Assembly: GCA_024709425.1 (NCBI GenBank)
Contig: JANJWS010000103.1
Coordinates: forward strand, 1 to 64,000
DNA: 64,000 nucleotides
Direction: 5' to 3'
Origin: Thiobacillus sp.
GTDB lineage: Bacteria; Pseudomonadota; Gammaproteobacteria; Burkholderiales; Thiobacillaceae
Shown: one piece after another, positions 23,835-34,380 of the stretch
How the letters are laid out: the number at the start of each line of letters is the position of its first letter
Numbering within the stretch: position 1 is the stretch's first letter
Position numbers and translations under genes: made by a program
Notes under the pieces: model-generated
What the model saw: only the letters and a program-made list of their open reading frames with translations
What the model was told of the DNA's origin: nothing
The model's database searches: none

Positions 23835-25958
23835 TTACGCCGCCAGGCGCGACAGGTCCGCCACCCGGTTCATGGTACGGTGCAACTGGTTGAGCAGCGT
23901 CAGCCGGTTGGCCTTGAGCGCGGCATCGTCGGCGTTGACCATCACCTTGTCGAAGAAGGCGTCGACCGGCGTCTTCAGCGCGGCAAGCGCCTGCAGCGAG
24001 GCCGTATAGTCCCCCGCGGCAAAGGCGGCGTCGGCGCGCGGCGCGATTTCGCCGAGCGCGGCGAACAGGGCTTTTTCCTCTGCCTCGACGAAGCGAGCCG
24101 GATCGGCGGAATCACCCACCGCAACGTCCGCCTTCTTCAGGATATTGGCCACGCGCTTGTTGGCGGCCGCAAGACTCGCCGATTCGGGCAGTTGTGCGAA
24201 CGCACGCACCGCCTGCAAGCGCTGTGCGATCTCATGTAGCGGCGGCATGTTGGCGAACACCGCCGCGACCGCCTCTGCACCGAACTCGGGCGTGAGCTGG
24301 TTGGCATTACGCTCGTAGACGAACAGCTTAACTTCTTCCGCGACGTTGCCGGCCAGTAGGCCGGCAGGGAACGCCGTCAATGTGTGTTCGATCAGGTCAT
24401 CCAGCTTCAGATGCAGGCCTGACTTGTCGCCGGCGAACATCGCACCGAGCAACTGGAACGACTTGATCACCGACAGCGCGTGCCGGCGCAGCGCGAACGG
24501 ATCCTTGTCGCCGGTCGGCTTCAGCCCGATGCCCCAGATGCCGACCAGCGTTTCCATGCGGTCGGCGATCTGCAGCACTTCACTGATGAGGTTGGACACC
24601 GAATCGGTCTCGTCGCGGCGCACCAGATACTGGTCGGCGATCGCCTGCGCGACGCGCTCGTCCTCGCCATCGTGGCGCGCATAGTAGCCGCCCATGATGC
24701 CCTGCAGCTCGGGGAATTCGCCAACCATGTCGGTCAACAGGTCTGCCTTGGCGAGCAGCGCGGCGCGATCGGCCAGCTTCACGTCGGCGTTCAGCCTTTC
24801 CGCGACCCAGCGGGCGATTGCGCGCACCCGCTCGACGCGCTCGCCCTGGCTGCCGAGCTTGTTGTGATACACCACCCTGGCGAGCCCCGGCACGCGCGAT
24901 TCCAGCGTCTTCCTGCGGTCCTGGTCGAAGAAGAACTTGGCGTCGGCCAGGCGCGGGCGCACCACGCGCTCGTTGCCGCCGACGACGGCCGATGCATCCT
25001 CCGGCGAGATGTTGGAGACGATCAGGAATTTGTTGGTCAGCTTGCCCGCCGCGTCGAGCAGCGGGAAATATTTCTGGTTCGCCTTCATCGTGAGGATCAG
25101 GCATTCCTGCGGCACGTCAAGGAAGGTCGCCTCGAACTGCCCGACCAGCACGTTCGGCCGCTCGACCAGTGCCGTGACTTCGTCGAGCAGGGCGTCGTCC
25201 TCGACCGGCACCAGCGCGAGCGGCGCGGCGGCGGCGGCGAGCTGGCGCGCGATCTCCGCACGGCGCTCGGCGAAGCTCGCGATGACCGCGCCCTCCTCAC
25301 GCATTTGCCCGGCATAACTGGCGGCCGATGCGATCGACACCGGATTCGCCTTCGCCTCGAAGCGATGGCCCTGCGTGGTGCGTCCCGCCGCCAGCCCCAG
25401 CACCGACACCGGCACCACGTCGGCCCCGTGCAGCGCGACCACGCCGTGCACCGGGCGCACGAAGTCGACCGTGCTCCAGCCATCGGCGAGCTGGTAGGTC
25501 ATCACCTTGGGAATCGGCAGCTTCGCCATTGCCGCTTGCAGCGCGTGCTGCAGCCCCTCGGCCAGCGCCACGCCGGGCGCCACGCTGTCGTGGAACAGCG
25601 TTTCGTTCTTGCCCTCGCCCTCGCGGCGCAAGCCGCTCACGGCATCCGCATCGAGACCCAGCGCCGCCAGACGCTTCAGCAATGCGGGTGTCGCCTGTCC
25701 CTGCGCATCCAGACCAACCGCAACCGGCATCAGCTTGGCCGACACCGGCTTGTCGGCGGCGCGTGCCCGCACATTTTCCACATGCGCGCCCAGGCGACGC
25801 GGCGAGGCGAAATTCGTGACGGTGGCAATGGCATCGGCCAGCCCCTGCGCGGCCAGGCTCTCGGCCAGCGCCGACGCGAACGCCTCGCCCAGCTTCTTCA
25901 GCGCCCTGGGCGGCAGTTCCTCGACGAAGAGTTCGACCAGCAGGTCCTGCGTGCTCAT
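23835..25958 (-). CDS. glyS: glycyl-tRNA synthetase beta subunit
   Basis: [22 protein letters not shown]..., [19 protein letters not shown]. Confidence 0.96.
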   Translation of the reverse strand: MSTQDLLVELFVEELPPRALKKLGEAFASALAESLAAQGLADAIATVTNFASPRRLGAHVENVRARAADKPVSAKLMPVAVGLDAQGQATPALLKRLAALGLDADAVSGLRREGEGKNETLFHDSVAPGVALAEGLQHALQAAMAKLPIPKVMTYQLADGWSTVDFVRPVHGVVALHGADVVPVSVLGLAAGRTTQGHRFEAKANPVSIASAASYAGQMREEGAVIASFAERRAEIARQLAAAAAPLALVPVEDDALLDEVTALVERPNVLVGQFEATFLDVPQECLILTMKANQKYFPLLDAAGKLTNKFLIVSNISPEDASAVVGGNERVVRPRLADAKFFFDQDRRKTLESRVPGLARVVYHNKLGSQGERVERVRAIARWVAERLNADVKLADRAALLAKADLLTDMVGEFPELQGIMGGYYARHDGEDERVAQAIADQYLVRRDETDSVSNLISEVLQIADRMETLVGIWGIGLKPTGDKDPFALRRHALSVIKSFQLLGAMFAGDKSGLHLKLDDLIEHTLTAFPAGLLAGNVAEEVKLFVYERNANQLTPEFGAEAVAAVFANMPPLHEIAQRLQAVRAFAQLPESASLAAANKRVANILKKADVAVGDSADPARFVEAEEKALFAALGEIAPRADAAFAAGDYTASLQALAALKTPVDAFFDKVMVNADDAALKANRLTLLNQLHRTMNRVADLSRLAA

Positions 25959-26878
25959 GCCGCCTCCTTCTTCGCCAGCATGCCCTGCACGTCTTCCGCC
26001 CACGCCCGCGGCGCCATCGGGAAACCCAGCCGCGCGCGGCTGTCGAGGTAGCTCCTCGCCACGCCACGTGCCAGGTTGCGGATGCGGCCGATGTAAGCGG
26101 CGCGTTCGGTCACCGAAATCGCGCCGCGCGCGTCGAGCAGATTGAAGGTATGCGCCGCCTTCAGGACCTGTTCATACGCCGGCAACGCGAGCTGCGCCGC
26201 CATCAGTTCCTGCGCCTTCTTCTCGTGTGCGCCGAAGGCCGTCAGCAGGAAATCCACATCGCTGTGCTCGAAGTTGTAGGCGCTCTGCTCGACCTCGTTC
26301 TGGTGGTAGACATCGCGATACGTCAGGCCTTCCGTCCAGGTGAGATCGAACACGCTCTCCACCCCCTGCAGGTACATGGCAAGACGTTCCAGGCCGTAGG
26401 TGATCTCCCCGGTGATCGGCTTGCAGTCAATGCCGCCCACCTGCTGGAAATAGGTGAACTGCGTCACTTCCATGCCGTTCAGCCACACCTCCCAGCCCAG
26501 CCCCCAGGCGCCCAGCGTGGGGTTTTCCCAGTCGTCCTCGACAAAGCGCACGTCGTTCTTTTTCAGGTCAAACCCCAGCGCCTCCAGCGAGCCGAGATAC
26601 AGCTCCAGAATATTCGCCGGCGCCGGTTTCAACACCACCTGAAACTGGTAGTAATGCTGCAGCCGGTTGGGGTTGTCGCCGTAGCGGCCGTCCTTGGGCC
26701 GGCGGCTCGGCTGCACATAGGCGGCCTTCCACGGCTCGGGCCCGAGCGCGCGCAGGAAAGTCGCGGTATGCGAAGTGCCGGCGCCGACTTCCATGTCGTA
26801 GGGCTGAAGCAGCGCGCAGCCGCGCTCGCCCCAGTAGCGCTGCAGGGTGAGGATGATGTCCTGGAAAGTGGGTTTCAC
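25955..26878 (-). CDS. glyQ: glycyl-tRNA synthetase alpha subunit
   Basis: [47 protein letters not shown]. Confidence 0.97.
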   Translation of the reverse strand: MKPTFQDIILTLQRYWGERGCALLQPYDMEVGAGTSHTATFLRALGPEPWKAAYVQPSRRPKDGRYGDNPNRLQHYYQFQVVLKPAPANILELYLGSLEALGFDLKKNDVRFVEDDWENPTLGAWGLGWEVWLNGMEVTQFTYFQQVGGIDCKPITGEITYGLERLAMYLQGVESVFDLTWTEGLTYRDVYHQNEVEQSAYNFEHSDVDFLLTAFGAHEKKAQELMAAQLALPAYEQVLKAAHTFNLLDARGAISVTERAAYIGRIRNLARGVARSYLDSRARLGFPMAPRAWAEDVQGMLAKKEAA

Positions 26879-26968
26879 GGCGTCATGACGGCTCTCGGAA
26901 AAGCGTCATTTTACCGTGCCCGGCATGCTTTCCGTGCGTGATCCCGCGCGCGCCGTAAAGGGACAGCC

Positions 26969-26989
26969 GCCGCCCGCATTGCGGGCGGC
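26969..26989 (-). terminator. possible intrinsic terminator for the giant orphan gene
   Basis: Perfect 9-bp stem GCCGCCCGC-ATT-GCGGGCGGC just after the stop; on the minus strand followed by only a weak CTGTCCCTTT tract. Confidence 0.45.
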
Positions 26990-26994
26990 GCCAG

Positions 26995-29900
26995 CTATGC
27001 GAACCGCGGCGGCACGGGGAAGTGCAGATTGATCTGCGTCTGGGCGTCGCCCGTGGGAATATTGATGAAGAAGATCCCGCGGTCGTTCAGCAGCCCCAAC
27101 AAATCCGCACTGCCTACAGGTCCGAGCAGCTCGAAGCCGGTGCGGCTCTGGAACGAGCGGTCGATGCCGTGGTTCATCAGGTCGCTCTCGTTGCCGGGAC
27201 GGGCATTGTGGAAGCCGTCGGTCAGCGTCGCACCGATCAGGCTGTGAACGATCTCGTGCGACAGTGTCTCCCCCAACAGTCGCCCCAGAATTTCGATCGC
27301 GCGCGATTTCTCGGGCGAACTCGTCAGGCCGCCGCCCATCAGCACGCTGACCACGTCATTGGTGACTTCATCCACTTCGGCGTTGGCGTTGCCCGATACG
27401 GCGTCGTCAAATGCGCCCGCCCAGACCTGGATGGTTTCATCGAAGCTGGCCGGGCCGATCGGCCCGATGCCAGGGCTCGTCCGCCCGTAGAGCGCCGCGG
27501 CCGGTGGATCGCCGCGAAAAGTCGCTACGGTGACGTTGCCCGCAGCCGCGCCACCGGCAGCAAACTGCGCCGGCAAGCCCTCGTTGAACGGCGCCATGCG
27601 CCAGACCGTGCGCACATTCGCGGTATTCAACAGCATATCGCAGACCTGCTTCGCCTGGCGCAGCACCTCCTCGATCTCGAAATCGACCAGGTTAAAGCCA
27701 GTCATCAGGGGCGTGAAGGTGGCGGGATCGGTGTCCACCGAAACGAACTGCGGAATGGCAATCGGATACTTCACGCTTTCCAGCACCGCGCCGCCGCCAT
27801 CGCGCACCTCGACGTCGATCTCGGTCAACCCGGGGCGCAGGCCGGTGACGTCGACCTGATTGCCGAACTGCTCGCTCTTGCCGCCCGCCAGCACATAGCG
27901 CCCGGCCGCCGCTGGCGGAACACTCCAGTGGATCGAGCCGCCCACCGGCAGCCGCGGGACGCGCACGGAGAATCTGGTTGCCCCGGTCTTGTCCATCGCG
28001 CTCGGATTGAACGCGCGGCGCTCCGGGGTCAGGTCGGCGCTTTCGATGATGTAGGAGCGACCCGCGTCCGCCGCCGCACTCGGGCTCTTCACGCCGACGG
28101 TTTCGGTCGTGCCGCCGGTGGCGCGCGACACATTGATCTCGCCACCCGGCGTCCCGCCGGCATTGCGGATCGCCTCCTCGATGCTCGGTTCCTTGGTGAG
28201 CGGATTTCCGCCGGGCGCTTCGGTGCCACCGCCGATCATGCTGCGCAGGGCGGATTCGGTGAGCTTCGCCCGCTGGTCGTCGTTGATCGCGCCGGCCGCG
28301 TGCTGCTCGTTGATCTTGTCGAGCGCCTTGTCGATGTCCTGCCGCATGCTGCCCTGCAGCGCCAGATCGGCCGCTTTGCCGCCGAAGAACTGCGCCGTGC
28401 TCAGGGCACCCTGCAAGCCGGCAAGCGCGTTCTTCTGGTTCTCCGTAAGCCCCGTGACGTCGCGGAACAGACTCGGATTCCCGAGCAATTGGGTCAACGC
28501 ACTGATACCGGTGGGGTCGGGCGCGGAAGGTACATTCTGGAACGCCACGATCGGTTGCGGGAAAGGCTGTGGTGTGAGGTCGGGCGGCTTGGCGCGGCGC
28601 GATTCGGTGCCGGGCGACTGGATTGCGGTCGGATCGTCCGGGCACGGCGACTCCTCCCAGCGCCAGAAGCGGCTCTCGTCCTTCTTCTCGCAGCTGTTGC
28701 ATGCGCCCATCACGCTCTCGGCGAATACGCCCTTGGTCGGCACGGCCAGGCGCAGCGGCGCCACCGGCGTGGTCGGCTGGTAGTGCTCCAGCAGATCGAT
28801 CGGTTCCTCGTCGTCCGCCTGCTTGAAAGTGGGGTCGAGGTGATAGCCGCGCGCCACCGGAAGGACCAGGCAATTGCCGATGATGCCCACAAGGCGGTTC
28901 TCCACCACGCTCGCAATGCTGCGGCCACCGCTGTTGGGCGCGACGAAGCCGTCTAGCAGCATGTAGCGCCGCTGCGCATCCATGCGCCACCAGATGGCTC
29001 GATGGTAGTACTCCAGATAGTCGTTGAGATGTTTCAGAAGCGAGTTGGCGTATTCCTTGTCCTCCTCGCGCGGCCGTCTGAGTTCCTGGCGGCTCAGCGG
29101 CGTGAAGATGAGCACCCCGTCGGTACCCGACAGATCATTGAGGATGTTCGAGTGGCGAAACAGGTCGTGCGCAAGGTAATCGGTGCGGTAGCCCATCTGG
29201 CCGGACCGCACGATGATCTTCGATCCGGTCGGCAGCAGACTGTCAATATTGAGCGGCCCGGCGTTGGTGTTGATCGTGGTGCCGATCTTGATGAACTTGA
29301 TGCGATCGCGCCGCAGCGGCGGGACGTCGGCATTCAACCGCAGCGAGACATACAGCGCCGCGTCATTCTGAAAATCCGACAGCAAGGTCGAATCAATCGG
29401 CAGCAGCGTTTCGTTGTCGTCTTCATCCACGGCGTAGAACTGCAGGCCGTTGGTGATCTCCTCGGCGATACGCGGCCCGAGCTGGGCAGCGAAGATGGCA
29501 TCCCGCTCCTCCTGGGCTTCGAGATAGCTCTGCCACCACTGCATCGCAGTGATACCCAGCCACCACAGCGGTGACCAGGCCGCCGGCAGAAACGTGCCGT
29601 CGATGTTGTCCGCGGGGCGCTGGATACGGAACTGGATCCGCAGATAGCCATCGAGGTAGATCAATTCGTCTTCAGCGTACGCGCCGGTCGGCATATCGCT
29701 GCCGACGTAGCTGTCGGCAATGCGCTGTAGTGCGTCGAAACCGCGCGCCAGACGGCGGTTGCGCAGGTGCGTCCCGAGCGGTTCGCGCCAGCGCAGGGCT
29801 TTTGCCGAGTCGAAGCGCGAAATCAGCAGCGGCACCAGCAGGCATTCCTGGACATCGGCGAGATGTTGCCGCACCAAGAAATGCCGCAAGACCTCGAAGT

Positions 29901-31905
29901 ACTCGATCGTGATCGCATGGCAGTGATTGTGGTTGGCGACCACCTCGGTCTGTACCCGCACGGTTTCGCCCTGGCGCGCGGTCTGGACCACGGTCGAGCG
30001 CTGACTGCGCACGGCCGACGCCCCCTGCATGGTGTTGTCGCGCAACTGCTGCAACGAATTGGCCGACGCGCTGCGCGCGGCACGCTGCGAGGCTGACGAA
30101 CTCGCCCCAGAGGTACCGCCGCCAATGCCAAGCAGACCACCTAGAAAGCCTGCGCCGCCAAACAGGCCGCCGGCGATCCCCAGCCCGCCGCCGAAGCTGC
30201 TGGTACTCGCCGATGATTCGCCAGACAGGCTTTCGCGAACCGAGGAATTCGCGATCTCCGAAATATCGCGGTCACGGCTGAGATAAGCCGAGAGCTGTTC
30301 CGATTCCTCCAGGCTTTCGTGCCGCGACGCGCTCTCCCGGCGATCCCAGTCGACGACGACGATCTGTTTCTTCTGGCACGGCGCAAGCGGCAGGCTGTAG
30401 AGCAGATCGCCCAGCGAGTAACCGTCGGCGACCCATTGCTGCTTCATGTGCAGGATGTGGCCGTGAGACACGGTACACGCTTGGTAGACAGTTGGCTCGT
30501 CGTCCCAGTCGACCGCGTTCGCGCAACTCATGCGGCCGCGCCCGGCGCCGCGCCGCTTGAGCAGGCCGAGCAGCCTGACGAGATCGTTCTTGCGCGTGGC
30601 GATTTCCGCCTGTGCCAGACGTGTCAACGAGAATCCGTCGGGGTCGTAGCTGAGCGTCTTGAGCATTTCCGCCTCGATCCGCACCGCGCTCAGATCGACG
30701 TGGCCGGTATCGTCATCCGGTGGCTGATTGGGCATCGGCGCCTTCTGGCCGCCAACCAGCTTGAGCGATGCCAGGCTGATCACTTCCGACAGGTGTTCGA
30801 GCTCAGGCTTCGCAGTGACCAAGGCATGCTGGGCGAGCGCCGCTTCGTCGTTGAGGTCGATGCCACGCACCCCCGCCTTCCCGGCAGCCGTGGCGGACGG
30901 CGGCGTGCTGCGCCTGGCCTTGACATCGGACTGCGCGGCCGGGAACAGCACTGCTTCCGGCTGCGAAGCGACCACGTAACTGTATATCTTGGGATCGAGC
31001 AGTTTGATCATGTCACCCAGGCCAACCTTGGGTGGCTCGGTGACGGTCAGTCCCTTGATCTCCGGCTCCGTCGTGCGAACCACGGTGAAATAATCGAACT
31101 CCTCAAGCACCCGACTGGGCTTGGTGATATCGACGCACTGACCGGCGCCGACATCCGTCGAGTACGTGCCAGTGGAATTCACCAGATCCTGCGAGTCGGG
31201 ATCGCGTGGGACGATTGACCCACATCCACATTCACCCTTGCCCCGCGACGCGCCGGGAGCCGGCAGTTCCACACCTAGCACGATGTTCTCGGGGAAGGCC
31301 CCGTCGGCATCGAGGCGGATCGGTACCGCAACGCCGCCGTCGACGCTGCCGGATGCCGCACTGTAGAACCCAAGTGGATAGGCGGCCGAGAAATAACCCT
31401 TGCCGTCGGTGCACCCGACGGCTACGACGTGCTCGGTCGGCTCCCCAGGTTCGCCCACGACAGATGCCGCGTAGATGACGACCTGCCTGCCTTCGACGCT
31501 GCCCTGTCCGGTCGGGTCGACGACCAGCCCACGGATGCGCCCCGGTTTACCAAATGCCGGATCGTCGGTGTGCTGAACGGGAAAGTACTCCTTGGCATCA
31601 ACCTCGATCATCAGGGTCTGCCCGCCTTGAAGATCCTCGCGCTTGAGGCTGAGCTGCAACAGTTCCTCGCCGTCGGGTGCGACCACCCGCACGGTGATCG
31701 GCATATCAGTGGCGGTGTTGGCGGGAAACGTGAGAATGCCGCGGCCCTCGGCATCAACCACCGTGCCCAACTCCGCAGGCACTAGCACCGTGCGGTCGAG
31801 ATATCCGAGATCGACTTTCTGCGTAAACGAAGCGGCAAGCTTGTGCTGATTGAACGAAGACTTACCTTTCGATTCGAGTTTCACCTTGAGGTTTAGATCA
31901 GCCAT
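26995..31905 (-). CDS. giant uncharacterised protein (1636 aa), no signal peptide recognised
   Basis: Single uninterrupted ORF with AGGAGCGCCCG-ATG start (31905); beta-rich N-terminus, conserved-looking block HGHILHMKQQWVADGYSLGDLLYSLPLAPCQKKQIVVVDWDRRESASRHES, glycine-rich hydrophobic stretch, C-terminal HEIVH. Confidence 0.85.
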   Translation of the reverse strand: MADLNLKVKLESKGKSSFNQHKLAASFTQKVDLGYLDRTVLVPAELGTVVDAEGRGILTFPANTATDMPITVRVVAPDGEELLQLSLKREDLQGGQTLMIEVDAKEYFPVQHTDDPAFGKPGRIRGLVVDPTGQGSVEGRQVVIYAASVVGEPGEPTEHVVAVGCTDGKGYFSAAYPLGFYSAASGSVDGGVAVPIRLDADGAFPENIVLGVELPAPGASRGKGECGCGSIVPRDPDSQDLVNSTGTYSTDVGAGQCVDITKPSRVLEEFDYFTVVRTTEPEIKGLTVTEPPKVGLGDMIKLLDPKIYSYVVASQPEAVLFPAAQSDVKARRSTPPSATAAGKAGVRGIDLNDEAALAQHALVTAKPELEHLSEVISLASLKLVGGQKAPMPNQPPDDDTGHVDLSAVRIEAEMLKTLSYDPDGFSLTRLAQAEIATRKNDLVRLLGLLKRRGAGRGRMSCANAVDWDDEPTVYQACTVSHGHILHMKQQWVADGYSLGDLLYSLPLAPCQKKQIVVVDWDRRESASRHESLEESEQLSAYLSRDRDISEIANSSVRESLSGESSASTSSFGGGLGIAGGLFGGAGFLGGLLGIGGGTSGASSSASQRAARSASANSLQQLRDNTMQGASAVRSQRSTVVQTARQGETVRVQTEVVANHNHCHAITIEYFEVLRHFLVRQHLADVQECLLVPLLISRFDSAKALRWREPLGTHLRNRRLARGFDALQRIADSYVGSDMPTGAYAEDELIYLDGYLRIQFRIQRPADNIDGTFLPAAWSPLWWLGITAMQWWQSYLEAQEERDAIFAAQLGPRIAEEITNGLQFYAVDEDDNETLLPIDSTLLSDFQNDAALYVSLRLNADVPPLRRDRIKFIKIGTTINTNAGPLNIDSLLPTGSKIIVRSGQMGYRTDYLAHDLFRHSNILNDLSGTDGVLIFTPLSRQELRRPREEDKEYANSLLKHLNDYLEYYHRAIWWRMDAQRRYMLLDGFVAPNSGGRSIASVVENRLVGIIGNCLVLPVARGYHLDPTFKQADDEEPIDLLEHYQPTTPVAPLRLAVPTKGVFAESVMGACNSCEKKDESRFWRWEESPCPDDPTAIQSPGTESRRAKPPDLTPQPFPQPIVAFQNVPSAPDPTGISALTQLLGNPSLFRDVTGLTENQKNALAGLQGALSTAQFFGGKAADLALQGSMRQDIDKALDKINEQHAAGAINDDQRAKLTESALRSMIGGGTEAPGGNPLTKEPSIEEAIRNAGGTPGGEINVSRATGGTTETVGVKSPSAAADAGRSYIIESADLTPERRAFNPSAMDKTGATRFSVRVPRLPVGGSIHWSVPPAAAGRYVLAGGKSEQFGNQVDVTGLRPGLTEIDVEVRDGGGAVLESVKYPIAIPQFVSVDTDPATFTPLMTGFNLVDFEIEEVLRQAKQVCDMLLNTANVRTVWRMAPFNEGLPAQFAAGGAAAGNVTVATFRGDPPAAALYGRTSPGIGPIGPASFDETIQVWAGAFDDAVSGNANAEVDEVTNDVVSVLMGGGLTSSPEKSRAIEILGRLLGETLSHEIVHSLIGATLTDGFHNARPGNESDLMNHGIDRSFQSRTGFELLGPVGSADLLGLLNDRGIFFINIPTGDAQTQINLHFPVPPRFA

Positions 31906-31965
31906 CGGGCGCTCCTGAAATGATGCTCGGAGTGCACGATTTGAGCCCGCGGCGGAGCGCGGCGC

Positions 31966-31983
31966 ATCCCCCAATTGGGGGAT
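31966..31983. promoter_or_regulatory. 18-bp perfect palindrome between yheS and the giant orphan gene
   Basis: ATCCCCCAATTGGGGGAT; 6 bp beyond the yheS stop codon, about 60 bp upstream of the orphan ATG. Confidence 0.6.
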
Positions 31984-31989
31984 TTCACG

Positions 31990-33953
31990 CTAGACCTGCG
32001 CCGCGGCGAGCGCCTCAATCTCCCCCGACAATTCCAGCCATTCCCCCTCTTCAATCGCCAACTCGTCGATGACGTGCTGAAGCTGCTTGCCCGTTTCGGT
32101 CATCTCCTCAACGGAAAGCGCCTCACCCAAGCGGGCTTCGAACGCCGCCTTTTCCGCCTGCAGCGCAGCCATGCTCTTGTCGAGCTTCTCCAGCTTCTGC
32201 TTCAACGACTTGATCCTTCCCGATGACACCGGCTTCTTCGCCGCCACCGGCGCAGGTTCCGCCTTGACCACTGGCGAGCTGGCCGCCTTGCCGGCCTCCT
32301 TCAGGCTTTCGCGCACGCGCTTGCCCTCTTCCAGCAGATAGCGCTGGTAATCGTCCAGGTCGCCGTCGAATGGCTCGACCCCGCCGCGCGTGACCAGCCA
32401 GAATTCGTCGCACACCGATCGCAGCAGGGCACGGTCGTGGCTGACCAGCATCAGGGTGCCTTCGAATTCATTGAGCGCCATCGCCAGCGCTTCGCGCGTG
32501 GCCAGGTCGAGGTGGTTGGTCGGCTCGTCCAGCAACAAGAGATTCGGCCGCTGCCACACGATCATGCACAGCACCAGCCGCGCTTTTTCGCCGCCGCTCA
32601 TGGTGCCGACGGCCTGCTTGACCATGTCACCGCTGAAGTTGAAGGTGCCGAGGAAGTTGCGCAGGTCCTGCTCGCGGCTGCTGAACTGGCCGGCACCGCC
32701 ATTCGCAATCGTGTCGCGGGCGAGGCGGATCATGTGCTCCAGCGGCGTGTCCAGCGGGCGCAGAACGTCGAGTTCCTGCTGGGCGAAGTAGCCGATGTTG
32801 AGGCCCTTGCCTTCGGTCACCGCGCCGGCGACCACCGGCAGGGTGCGCGCGATGGTTTTGACCAGCGTCGATTTGCCCTGGCCGTTGGCACCGAGGATGC
32901 CGATGCGCTGCCCAGCAAACACCGATTTGCTGACGCGCTGCACGATCACCGTCGGCGGGGTGCCGGACGGCGCATCGGCGGGCGGCGGATAGCCGAAACT
33001 GGCGTCGTCGATGGTCAGCATGGGGTTGGGCAGGTTGAGCGGCTCCTTGAATTCGAAGGTGAAGTCCGCACTCGCCAGCATTGGCGCCAGCTTTTCCATG
33101 CGGTCCAGCGCCTTGACCCGGCTTTGCGCCTGCTTGGCCTTGCTGGCCTTGGCCTTGAAGCGGTCGATGAATTTCTGCAGGTGGGCGATTTTCTCCTGCT
33201 GGCGGGCGAACGCCGCCTGCTGCAGCGCCATCTGCTCGGCGCGCATGTCCTCGAAGGTGCTGTAGTTGCCGCCGTAACGCGTCAACTGGCCGTTTTCGAT
33301 GTGGATGGTGACGTTGGTCACGGCGTCGAGAAACTCGCGGTCGTGGCTGATCACCAGCATGGTGCCCGGGTATTTCTTCAGCCAGGCTTCCAGCCACACC
33401 AGCGCATCCAGATCGAGGTGGTTGGTCGGTTCGTCGAGCAGCAGCAGGTCGGACGGGCACATCAGCGCCCGCGCCAGTTGCAATCGCATGCGCCAGCCGC
33501 CGGAAAAGCTGTTGACCGGCTGATTCAATTCGCGCACCTGGAAACCCAGGCCGAGGATCAGCGCCTGCGCGCGCGACTGCGCGTCGTGCGCGCCGACGTC
33601 GTGCAGCGCCATGTAGGGTGCGCCATGCGCTCGCCGTCGTCGGTTTCCTCGGCTGCATCGACTTCGGCCTGCGCTTCGGCCAGCTGGGTGTCGCCGGCAA
33701 TGACGAAATCGGTCGCGGACTCGCTCGTTTCCGGCATCTCCTGCGCCACCTGCGCCATGCGCCACTGCGACGGCATGGAGAAGTCGCCCTTGTCTTCATG
33801 CAGGGTGCCATTGATGAGCGCGAACAGGCTCGACTTGCCGGCGCCGTTGCGGCCGACCAGACCGACCTTTTCGCCGGGGTTGATCGACACCGACGCGTTG
33901 TCGAGCAGGACCTTGGCGCTGCGCCGCAGGCTGAGATTCTTGAGGATGATCAT
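31990..33953 (-). pseudogene. yheS: YheS-like ABC-F ATPase, interrupted by an apparent 1-nt deletion near 33619-33620
   Basis: N-terminal part in ORF 33558..33953 (MIILKNLSLRRSAKVLLDNASVSINPGEKVGLVGRNGAGKSSL) and remainder in ORF 31990..33765 (FSGGWRMRLQLARALMCPSDLLLLDEPTNHLDLDALVWLEAWLKKY); restoring one nt gives a gap-free alignment to recalled E. coli YheS. Confidence 0.8.
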
Positions 33954-34176
33954 GCAGAAGATGCGGCGCGCAGGACACGCGCCACCTGAATCGAAAGCCG
34001 GATTCTACCCCGTCACAGCCGCCCGCCCGTTCCGGCTGCCGATTGTTTGCCGCTTCGACACGGGATGACGGTTTTCCGTCAAATCGATGCTCTCCGCGCA
34101 CCGCTTCCCCCGGCAAGGAATCTATACAAGCTTGTTTTATTGGGAGTTTTTTGTACCACTCCGATGACAGCCGGGG

Positions 34177-34192
34177 TGGCACAGGCATTGCA
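34177..34192 (+). promoter_or_regulatory. sigma-54 promoter (-24/-12)
   Basis: TGGCACAGGCATTGCA, matching TGGCACGNNNNTTGCW except one base, with 10-nt GG/GC spacing; about 36 nt upstream of a well-placed SD+ATG. Confidence 0.75.
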
Positions 34193-34227
34193 AGTATTCA
34201 GGCAAACCCCTCAGCAAGGAGAACATC

Positions 34228-34380
34228 ATGAAACTGCAACTCGGCAAAAACCAACTGGTCCTCGAACTCAGCGCCTCCCCGTTCGGCTGGTTCCACGGTC
34301 AGACCGAGCGCATGAGCCTCACCAGCCTGTCGCTGATGTTCGTGCAGTTCTCCCTGTTCGCCCGCCAGCCGGCTGCCTGA
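34228..34380 (+). CDS. microprotein 1 (50 aa), uncharacterised
   Basis: AAGGAG SD 7 nt before ATG; MKLQLGKNQLVLELSASPFGWFHGQTERMSLTSLSLMFVQFSLFARQPAA; paralogous to the next ORF. Confidence 0.75.
   Translation: MKLQLGKNQLVLELSASPFGWFHGQTERMSLTSLSLMFVQFSLFARQPAA

Noticed and set aside
27022-28956. 644-aa plus-strand ORF
   Set aside because: Antisense to the giant orphan gene; no coherent domain.
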